Source of the DNA: Endomychus coccineus
Lineage: Eukaryota; Arthropoda; Insecta; Coleoptera; Endomychidae
Length of the DNA: 64,000 bases
Assembly: GCA_958510875.1 (NCBI GenBank)
Contig: OY294067.1
Span: 281,437,242 to 281,501,241 of the forward strand
Direction: 5' to 3'
Made by a program: the position numbers and the translations under genes. A model generated the notes under the pieces. It was not told where the DNA came from, did not search any database, and worked only from the letters and a program-made list of their open reading frames with translations. Shown here one piece after another: positions 9,101-21,100 of the stretch (the first letter of the stretch is position 1; each line of letters begins with the position of its first letter).

Positions 9101-12100
9101 AACAACCAAAAAACTCCGATAACATTTGTTTACTGTGCCAAGAGGAACTTCCGAGATATCATGAGCGCGAATTTTATATCTAAAAAGTAGCGTCACTTTC
9201 AAGCATTGTTCGGGACATAAGTAAAAAAGTCTCGGCACAAAATAAGGAATTGGTGGTACGAACTTGACCAGAACCTCGAAAACATATAAAAGGGAGTGAC
9301 AGACAAAAGATCGAATTATTACTATAAAGTCAGAGTGAATTATTAGTATCATTCAGAATCCGAGTCAGTCAGATTTGAAATTTGAATTGTATAAAGTGTT
9401 ACGTGTTAGTGAATTTTACATAGGGTAAATGATAGCTTAATAGTTTATTTTCTGGCATTACGATATATTGATTTCCGTGGTCTGTGATTGGTAACGTTTG
9501 CATGATATCTAAGATCCGTAGTACTCAGTAATTTGAATTGTTATATTTGAGTTTATCCCGTCATAGGTCGGACCGCGCACTATTTGAATCCGCACGTGAA
9601 TTGAAATATTGAAGTAATTGTTTGTGTACAGAGTGTGTATGTTTGAAAGACAGGGGCGTCTTTGGTCAATTCCGGAAGTATAAGTATATCCTAGACGACC
9701 AAACCGCCAACGGCTTGTGCACGCTGTGTCAATCCCGGAAGTATAAGCTGGGGTGGTTGTGTGATTGATAATCGTAATTACAGCCTTATCCGTATGAGAA
9801 GCCCCGGCCGTGGGTGTAGGGGTTATTGCAGTTACGATAGTTAGGGTTTGTGTACGCTGTGTCAATCCCGGAAGTATAAGCCCTAATTGTCTAGAATCTG
9901 AATCTGCAAAGTGTATGAAATTTAACACTGTCATACAATTACAGGGCACTCCGTTGATAGCTAGTACAAGGGTGGGTGACGTGACAGAATAAAGTCAATC
10001 AAAGTAATTATCCGAAAATACCGCAAAATCTGATATCGTACAATCGCAAACCTAGTGCAGGCCAATATTTTCCGATCCGATCGAATTTTAACCCTTTAAT
10101 ATATCATAGTGTGTTATGAACATTTCAAGTGATACTGCTATCTGAATGATTACCGTACCCCGCTTATTACTCTAGGACCTGCTTGATTTGTGTTTCCGTA
10201 AATTGATAAATGTAAATCATTTATCAACCGATTCCGTACCGTTGAATTGAAATAAATACCGAACATATCGTAAAAATAGATATGTTGTAACATTTTTCTT
10301 TCACTGCTTGAGCTTTTTTACATTTTCCGTCTGGGTGAATTTTTGTGAATCATATACCGTTTAATTGCATTCCACAAATTATTCTGAAAGTGTACTCGTT
10401 ATAATTATTATATATTTTAATATTTGAAATTTCCCGTTTTATGAAGTTATTTCTGCTCCATCTTTAAATGAGCTAAGTTTTAACCAAGTATCAATTGTAA
10501 TTAAAGCCTACAATTTTGATACTGTTTTCTGCCCAATGGGCCCCGGTTTTACTTCACTGTAGCTACCCTAGGGACAAAGCTATCTATAGATAGCATAGTG
10601 ACAAGCCTTGTGATGAGGACCCTAGCAGAAGTCCTCAAAAAGGAGTAAACCTTTAGAAAAATCTGGGGCCCGAGGATTTGAAGTTTACCGAAAAGCGACA
10701 AGGTACACGTTATACCGGTATGGTCAACAGTACTTAGGTTCAATTTTTAAAGGAAACAACTTGAGAACTTGTAGTGCATATCAAACTACATCTGGCGCTT
10801 GCTTGCACTCCCCTCCACTATATTTAATAGCGTAGGAACGCAGAGAAACGTATGAGGGAGTTACCAAAATACAGGCCAGGATCAATTTATTGCATAGCTG
10901 GCAGGAAAGATGGACACCACAACAAAAGCATCACATACAAATAACCTAATCCCAAACATCGAGAAATGGTTTAAAAGAAAACATGGTCTAGTTAACTACT
11001 ATATAACCCAAGTCCTTACAGGGCACGGGTGCTTCCGGAATCATCTACACAGATTCAAACTGGCAAACGACAACAGATGTCTCTATTGCGACAACATCGA
11101 CTCACCCAATCATACTATAATAGTAGGCCCGAGATGGGAAAACGAGAGAGAAAGAATTTATAAATTCAAAGAAGCAACTGACCTAAAAACAGTGGTAGAG
11201 AAAGTGATCTCACAATTTTCTTCAATATGTGCCGTTCTATCTTCGTTATCAGGAACATTCTAACAATTGGCAACACTATCCAAGGTTGCCGTAAAAATTA
11301 GTTTATTTTTGTTGTGGATCTAAATTTTAATAGAGTTAAACAGTTCTTCTATTGTAAGTCTACCTACATTTACGTTGTGTGGTGTGTAAGCTTCAAAAAT
11401 CCTCAACAATAAATCACTGTCGTTAGAGACAGAGTTGCTGCATCTTCGCAGATGAGTGTCGTTAACAGTCAAATGCAATCGCAGGTAAACGAAACAAAGG
11501 TGAAGAACTTGCAATAAGAACGCGGCAAAAGTGGTTGCAAACCTAGTTGATTTTGGTATAAGTGTAGAATAGTGATTTGATCTAAATATAACATTTCCTT
11601 AAAAATAACGCTGTGTTATAAGATTTGGGTTGAATAAACAAATAAGGAAAATTGAAATAATAAGACTTACAAATGGAATTCTTGTTGGCCGTAACGGTAG
11701 ATCTTGAAATGCTGACTGAATTGATAAGGCTCTCGTCGATCTTCAAGAACGTTTGATCTCCCGATGCACCAACCCAAGTAGCACGACGACCGTGTCTAGG
11801 TCCAATATTGGGGATCGGCGCTGGAATCGAAAACCAAGGGGTGCGAGGGTTCGTATATTTTGAAGAGCTGCTTTGGCCCGGTTGCGACGAATCTTGGGAT
11901 ACAGTGGGTGTAGCTCGACCCAATTGTCCTTTCTGATGATTACCGAAGGTGTAAACCTCTCCTTTGGACGTTAAAACTGCAGTGTGGTTACTTCCAGTTG
12001 CGATATGTACGGCACTACAAGGTAATTTGACCAATTGTATGTTACTTTTGGCTAAAATATCACCACAACCTAGCTGTCCATATAGATTTGATCCGAAGCT

Positions 12101-15100
12101 ATAAACCTAGAATATGAAAATGAAGATTTGCCATCTATTCTTCAACAAATTTCGCCTTAACGAAAACGGTCAAAGGAGTTGGAAATAGAATAGTACCTGT
12201 CCATTTTGAAGGAGCAACACACTATGATGCAATCCACAAGCAATCTGAACCACTGGACTCTCACAGGGAATTTGCACTTTTGCTGGAGGCAAACATGCTA
12301 TTCTAGTCGCATCTCTTTCTACATCAGAATTCACTTGTTCTTTAACTAAACATGGGAAAGAAATAATGCAAGTTAATATGAATAATGAGTTAAATACAAC
12401 ATATGGACATTACCCAAGTTTCCTTGGTTATTCGCCTGTCGAATTACGTTATTAGACCTATGGGTTGGAGAAGCTGTGGGGGACTGTCTGATAATCTTAA
12501 TTTTTGACGACTGTTTACTAGGTCCAGCACTTGATTTCCTACCTTTATTTTTCCTCTCTTCAAGCCGACTTTGGATCTGCAATCCAATGAACAAAGTTAC
12601 CTAGATAGTGTTGTTATTAATAACATAAACGAATTACCTGTTCATGTAATTTGCTTTGACGAGAGGGTACGAGAACTTTATCGCGAAAAATTATATCTAG
12701 TCTCATCATTCCGGCCAAATCCGCTAATTCTGAATTATCGACCACTTCTCGGGCGCAAATGCGACAGCAACCGCAAATTGCACAACCACTGTCTCCTTCA
12801 CCACATCCGCATTCCCTATGAAATAAATCAATTGATATTACGCAAAAGGCAAAACATTCGAACAACTAAAAACATTTTCCCAAGCTTCTTCAAAAGATAT
12901 GCAATGCTTTAAAAATCCGGCTCGAAGGACCATTTATTGGCCGAACGAGTAGAGTGTATTCACCGGTTGTAATGGAACAGTACACTAGTTATTCCTATTA
13001 TTTACTGGAAAGCTTTTTTACATTATTATAACTTAGCAGGAGATGAATGACGAATATATATTGCTTCTAATGACTATATACGACAAATTTTGCAAGCGCC
13101 TTTCTACCAATTCACCCGTGAAATTAAAAAGTGAACATATGCCTAACATACAGGGTGAAATATCATTAAAACACTTCACACTGTGAATGTACGCAATCAT
13201 TAAAAATTGAAAATACACCTTTATCAATAGACTGTTGGTTTTGTGTTTATTTCCTTAAAATATGGGTTATTCACACGATTTCCTTTGGCCGGTTTCAATT
13301 AGCGAAGTAGTAAAATTCACAGCACCTTCAACTTCAATATTTTCACATTTTTTTTATATAACTAATATACATATGAAGGACATAATGACAGTTTCTCTAA
13401 GTGTATGAGTTCTTTTTGAATCCTGTTACTTGAAAAAGCTAGTATGCGGTAATATTGAATATCATTTTCAATGAAGTTCATAAATTTGAAACTGTACGGA
13501 AATTAGAAGCTGTTTACTCACTGGCCAGGATTTCTTTCTGAACTCGATGACAAACAACTAATGGAATATCCAGTGCACTCCCTGCAAACTGTACAAATCA
13601 TGCACATATCATCATGCCAAGAATGCATCCCTGGAGGACACATGTTAAGTTGTGACTCAATAGCATTCCCTTCTGAGCCACCAGGTAAATTGTCACTATC
13701 CTTTCTATTTTCTTCTACTTCATCATAGATATCCTGTTCTTCCTGAACACCACAAGTGTCCATCGCCACCACATTCGATGCAGATCCTAAGTTAAAATTG
13801 TTTAAAATATTGGATCTACATCGGGCTTCCATATTATGAAAGCATATAAGAAGAAAATTATTAATGCTCAGAACATTATTATTATTAGTGATTTTCCAAA
13901 CTAATAATACATAAGTCAATCAATTTTTGTTAGATGCTTACCTTCTTTATTCGGAGCCACAAAATCTCGTCCACATTGGTATTTGTTATTGAAGCCAAAA
14001 GTATAAACCTGTCCTTTACTGGTTAAAGCAACTGCATGAGCTTTGCCCAAAGCCACCTGGGCTATAAATTCTCCTTTCAAACTGAACACCGCGCCTTGAA
14101 GAACGAACATAATCAAAATAGAATATTCATGTTACTCAGATTTTGTCATAGAATGAATCCAAATATAGATCAAATACCTGAAGTTGGATCGGCATGAGCA
14201 GTATCTTTGCCGAACATGAGTAATTCGCCGTCTCTGGTTATGAGGGCAGTTGTTCCATTATTGCAAGCAGCAGAAACTATGAATTGTCCATCAACTTTGA
14301 TCATCTTCTTTGGTTTTATCGATTTTGGCTGCCTTCTCACTTTGCTTTGGTCACCATCTTCTCCTCTTCGTGCAGTTCCTTCCGAATGACAAATCATGAA
14401 GACGTTTAGACATTATTCACACGCCAAAGTAACTTTGCATTTGCTTTGATTTCAAAAATAATATCATTTCCTCAATAACATCAATGTTACTCTATTTCAG
14501 AAAGAACATTTCAAATTTACCGCTTCATCGCGAAATGTTTTTGGAGAATTTTAATTTCTTAGGTTAGGGCAGTCTTTAATGTTGACATTGCGCCAAATTG
14601 TTTGCAAATTCTGCCCAGTGGTTTTTGGAAAAGTATAGTGGAAAAATGAGGCAAAGTTTAGCTTTTTTACAAGAGTAATAATTGTTTGCTTACAAGTTGC
14701 TCCAACTGTTTTTCTGAAAAGGGTGCTTTTCAAGGGATATATGGAATGTTGACTAGTAAGTATGAACCTGTCCCTGGAATATCCTATCAAAGAATGTAAC
14801 GGTTTCGCCGTTACCTGTTGTAAAGAACACTGTAATGAACAGATTAAGATTTCCTTTCGGTTAGGAAACTTGTCATACGATATCTCAGAGACATCTGTGC
14901 GTTCAATAACATCGATTATTGAAATTAGTTTGCCGCATGTTCGATAGCGCGAGTATCGCGAGGAGGGGTAGATATCGGAACGGAAGTCTAAAACGAGCAT
15001 TGTCGTGACAGTGTTGATAGAAGTACGTTGATTTTCAATAATTCTTTGTTTTTAGGTCATTTTTTAAATTTTGCTATTGAAATATAATTAACCTCAGGGA

Positions 15101-18100
15101 CCATTTAATTTGATCTGTTTCTGTAATTGGAATCCTGGATGTTCAGTCCCTGAACGGGTTATATTTCAGTGCAAGTAATTATCATCTCACCTTACGGCAC
15201 TTCACACAATCAATTTGTATTTAGCATGATTCAATGATAATCTTTTCCATCATTGCATAAATTGATGTAATTGTTGTATGAAATCAATCTAGCGAGACGT
15301 AGGCAGTTTATACTGATACTATTTATTTTTCCTCTTTGTATTTAACCTCACAAATTGCATATGGTAATATTGAGTGATTTCGAGAATCGCCATTTTGTTA
15401 TCTGGGTACATAAGTACACAGGGTTGTCTTATTAGACTAAAACGTGCAGTAAATGTTGTTCGGGGTTATCACAAAGTAAGTAATTCAATTACTGCTTATT
15501 GGGTACATGTATATCACGTCTGCTACGCTCGTTCAGAGTATAGTACAAATTACATACACCAATCCTTGTATGCAAATCAATTCAAGCAATTCAGATTTTA
15601 TGCTAACTGACAAATTCCAACACTTTAATTATTATTCTTTCACTCACATTTTCATTATTATTCTTATAGTCACTTCTTAATTTTTTTGCTAATTTAAGTG
15701 TCAATTGTAATAACTTAATTCTTTCAGATTAATTTAGATTGTTGTGTAACTTGATATCTCTTCAAGATTTCAATATTGTAATACAGTGTTTTTACAATTT
15801 GGAGAGATAACATAATCAGTTGTGGAATCGCATGGTTATTCCGATTGATTGTGTTGCTCATCCCTTTGAACTTAGGTCAGGTACTGTTCGTTCTTTGAAA
15901 TTACAGGGTTTGAACGTCTGAGGTGCCTCATTCCTTCTTTCCGAGACGGTTTAGTGAATTCCCTGGCCGGACCGACTTCCAGCTTCCAAGGAGGGTAACA
16001 TTTTTAGTTTGAATGACCATATTTTCATTTCTCTGATTTATGTTATCCAACTGAATTTGTATTCCACTAATTTTTATAGAACCCATTTCGAGGTTCACTT
16101 TTAATTCTTTGTATTTGATAATTTTTTTTCAATTAAATAATTGATTTCAAATTCTTAACTAAGTTGATATATACATTTATATTTTTGTATTTAAATTGTA
16201 AACCAAGAATTTAATTTTATAATTGTTTTATTCAAAATTCAATTTTAATTCATGTTACAAACTGGTTCACTATCAAAATTGTAATTTATTTATATTATCA
16301 CTCATATTCCTTCAGGAATAAAACAAATTGTTAAGTTGGACTTGTCTTATTTTTCTGAATATCCATCAACTACCATCCATCTCGTAGTGCCTGGATTCTT
16401 GACTGTGAATTCATTTTTTTTTGTGGTATAATATTAAGCAGTTGGCGCTCAGGGCAATTCACAAGTCTAGAATCACAGGGCACATTTCACTACGAGCCCT
16501 GAGACTAATTACTTAAATTTCAGCTAGTTGGGCAATTAAAAACCGACGCATAGCGGTCCGTTTTACTGGCGCCCAGCAAAGAAGGGCTTACGTTTCAAGA
16601 ATCAAGACCCAGGAAATACGGAATGGGTCCTGGCATCATCATCAATTGATGGGAGTGGGCTTAGCCCCCAAATGCACTTAGTTGGGCCCATTGTGCGCCC
16701 CCGTGGTCAGAAGCCTATTCTATACTAGCAGGTTTGTGGCCTGCCAGAAACCCAGAATATTGCCGTGCTGGCCTGCCTAAGTTCTTCTGGGAGCAGTTTT
16801 GATTCTCCGAAGTGATTGCAGCTGGGGATTATGGGTATCCTTTTATAAAACAAGATGTGAAAGTGTTTTTATTTCTTTTATTCACACTTGAATTATTACT
16901 GAGAAATGTTTTTAATTTTTATTTTTTTTTAACTTCTGGGTGCTTTTGTTACCACCTAGGTACTGTTACAGTGGCATGTTGTTTTTGTATATATTTTAGT
17001 TTTTGGAGTTTCTATCTGATGCAATAAGCTAATAAAGAATATTATTCCGATTCTCACATTCATTTATTTTTTCCCACCCATACGATTAAAATATATTTTT
17101 TGCACAAAATTGTTCCAATAGGTCTATAATCAATCCTATATGGAATAAACATGAGTTTTCATGCCCAAACTCTGGGTTATACAGAACAGTGGAAAATTAT
17201 AACAAGAAACACCGCTTTATTGTCAGCATCATCAAATATGGCTCCAATGGAATGTAACACTAAAAGACTACTCTCTAAAAATAGAAAAACTGACGAAAAT
17301 TGCAAAAGTTATTAGGAAAATTATCTAAAAAATGTTCCATATCCTCAAACTACTGCTCAACATAATTTCTCAATCTCCTTTACTATTTTCTTTTTCAATG
17401 CGGAATTATGTATCTTCCTGATTAAGATAAGAAATTTCTTATCCCCCATTGTTCAAAATGTCCCCGTTTATATGGTTTGCCTAAAATTCATAAGCCCTCA
17501 GTTCCCCTGAGACCAATTGTCAGCACTACAGCACTATCGGATCCCCTACTTATAAACTCTCTCAATATCTGTCATCTATTCTCAAACCCCTTGTAGGTAA
17601 TTCCAATAGTTTTATACTAAATTCCTTTCATTTCGCTGATAAACTTTAAACGCTAAAAGTTGACCCAGGCGATTTGCTCGTCAGCTTCGACGTCAAATCA
17701 CTCTTTACCAATGTTCCCATTCCAGACACCCTTTCCATAATTTCTCAATTGTTAAAAACATTTAAATGGACTTGCTACCGTTAATTGATTTTTGTCCCTG
17801 TTCTTGCGGTAAAGTCTACATTGGTGAAACAGGTCGTACAGTACCTACTCGCGTGAAAGAACATGAGCGCTGTACAAGACTTCGTGTACTTGCGGAACAC
17901 AAGTTTGACACTAATCATCAATTTCTTTTTGAAAATTCTAAAATCCTAGCCCGAGCCCCAAACTTCTATCAGCGAAAAATCCTTGAAGCGATAGAAATCC
18001 TAAAACATTCAAATAATCTGAACTGTGACTCACGATATTACCTTCCCATTTGGAAACCCATCCTCGGAAATTCCACTTCGCACATGATCACACAACGGCA

Positions 18101-21100
18101 GGGTCATGTGCCAGAACGGAGTTAACCACCGGAATAAAGGCAGTGAACTGTGTAGCGTGAAAGATTTTTCCTACAATAAATACGGCTACAGAAATCAGTA
18201 GAGCCAGCTTCAGTTCAAGCCTCAAGCCTGCCCTGAAGATGTCAAGTCGAGCTATTGTGACGCGGAATCCATCCGGAAGCCAAGATTTTTCACGATTAGC
18301 TATTCGCGGAAGTATACTATTCAAGTTATGGACAGTTTGGTAGTTTACTTTACTTTTACCACTTCCGTCCGATATTGGACAAACCGAAAATCCTACACAC
18401 TCACCCCTCCAAATCAATAACAAAAATTTGAATAACCAAATGTACAATTTAAATATTCAAGGACCTACATCTTTTATGAGATTCTAATAAAACTGAAAGG
18501 AGTTAAATGGAAAGAAATTGTTTTGTGAAAACAAGAAAATGTGAAAAAGACAAGCTTAAAATACAAATTAAAAATAAAACCTTTATAGCATACCAGTGAA
18601 AAACACAGATCCGTCCTCAGTTAATAAAATTGCATGGAGTCCTTCATGACCTACAGCAATGTAGGTTATTTTGGGGGCTTTAGTGAGTATTAATTCGGAC
18701 CATTTACCTGTCCGTATTCCAGATTGTTTTATTCCAAGAGCGGAAGCTTTCCCGCAGTACATAACCTGCAAAACGATAATAAGTACATATGAATTTCTCA
18801 AAAATTCATACTTCATTACTTTTCCTGTAGTACTCTTGACAAGGGCAAATTCTTTTCCTGCACATATACTAGCAATTTCTTCTTCATTCCCAGTATTGAC
18901 AGTATGAGTGATTCCTTCTTCTTCGAAAGTGGCTGTTCCAAGAACATCCATACACTTTCTTGCCAATTTTAATGGTAGTTCATTCAAAAGTGAAGCTGGT
19001 ATTATATTCTGGTTCAACATTCGAACCACAAATCCATCCTAGAATGTGGCATTTAGATTTGACATAGTTTAACATATGATGTACTTATTAAATATGAAAT
19101 TCAACTATTTTTGTATCAAGAACTATGTTAACATATATACTCACATCTTTTGCTGGGGAAATAGTACCTAGATATTCTCCATCAGAGAAAACTGCGGAAG
19201 AAACAGCATCTCTGCTATGGAGAGGAACGGATCCAGATATCAAGAGATTGGTTCTCTCTACAATCAAAAATTCTACACCCCTTCTTCCACATAGCTTCAG
19301 ATAAAGTTTACCCTAAAATTCGATTGCTACATTGTGAAAATATATGAATCATTTGTAAAACTGATTAAAATAAATTCTAGGTAAACCTCCCTATTAATTA
19401 TTATTTTGTCTTTACTTGCTCTTTATTCTTGCAAGAATAATATGTCTCGATGATGTATTCATTGTTCACAAAAGGGTAAATGCAATATTTTTCTAGTGTA
19501 AAGTGCTCTAGTGAATGTGAATTGAGATAACAACAAGGTTGCTACAAGGACTTTGGATCAAATACATTAATGAAGGCATACATTCCAAATCATGAATAGC
19601 TTTGGCTTCAGTACTTCAGAAGTTGGAGAATAAAACTCAAATTTTACACAAAACTTTTAACATTTAATTTAAAAATGCTGACAAATTGTTTCACCACACT
19701 GTGGCATTTTCAAAGCAAGGAGTTGTCAACTAAAGCTAAAAGTATGTCCTTAAATATTAGGAATCAGAGTGTGGTACAAATTGAGGGATGGCGGTGGATA
19801 ATGGTGGGAGTGTATTTGCAAAATTGTTAACAAGTGGTGAATTATATGTATCGATTTGATCATTTAATATTACATTATTATTGTTTTTTGAGTGTTTCAA
19901 TATTTCTATGGATTCTAGTATATTAAGTTTATGTCCTTTCCTGAATGTGTAGAATATCGGGATTTAGGGTGACATTGTGGTTATGTTCTAACAAGTGATT
20001 CGCATAATTAGAGTCCTCTTTTTTTGAGCCTGTAACTTCTCAAATGTTCGTTAAACCTTACGCTGAAGCTGCGTCCAGTTTGTCCTATGTACAAAGCACT
20101 ACAGTCATCACATCTCAGTCTGTAAACTCCAGATTTCGAGTTCGAGTTATTAGTATACGAGCATAGGTTATTTGTTGTTTTAAAGGCGACGTTTTTATTC
20201 TATTTTTTAAGGAATTGAGATATTTTTAGTGAATGTTTACCTAAATATGTAAGACATGTGAAATTTGATTTGGTATTATTAATCTGCGGATAAATTACGT
20301 TTAAGGCTTTTTTATTGAGTTTATTTTGGAGTATTTTATTAATTATCTTGACATTATAACCGTTATTTTTGGCAATATCTATAAAAACGATAAATTAAAG
20401 AAATCTGGAGTTTACAGACTGAGATGTGATGACTGTAGTGCTTTGTACATAGGACAAACTGGACGCAGCTTCAGCGTAAGGTTCAACGAACATTTGAGAA
20501 GTTACAGGCTCAAAAGAGAGGACTTTAATTACGCAAAACACCTGTTAGAACATAACCACAATTTCACCCTTAATCCCGATATTCTACATATTCAGGAAAA
20601 AGGACATAAACTTAATATACTAGAATCCATAGAAATATTGAAACACTCAAAAAACAATAATAATGTAATATTAAATGATCAAATCGATACATATAATTCA
20701 CCACTTGTTAACAATTTTGTGAATACACTCTCACCATCATCCACCTCATCCCTCAATTTGTACCACATTCTGATCCCTAATATTTGAGGACATACTTTTA
20801 GATTTAGCTTAAGTTGATAACTCCTTGCTCTGAAAATGCCACAGTGTGGTGAAACAATTTCTCAGAATTTTTGAATTAAATGTTTTGAAAGTATGTATTG
20901 TGTAAAATTTGAGTTTTATTCTCCAACTTCCGAAGTATTATGAATTTACACTACGTAAACGCCGAAACCATAGATATATTGGCTTCAGTATTTTACAACC
21001 AAGACATTAAAGTTATTTTCATTCAGTCTAGTGATATGTCTCTGCTTCCTCATTTTAATGATCATTGATCCCTTCACAGGAATACTAAATAAACTTGAAA

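Noticed and set aside
9509..9949. 146-codon Thr-rich minus-strand frame
   Set aside because: Low-complexity reading through the repeated motif of the inserted element; no known domain.
11925..11955. CTGATGA string as another hammerhead
   Set aside because: It lies in a coding exon and lacks GAAA and pairing stems.
14551..15000. 149-codon minus-strand frame
   Set aside because: In the large highwire intron, no family match, no splice context.
18088..18447. 119-codon minus-strand frame
   Set aside because: Antisense to the 3' end of the PLE copy; chance frame.
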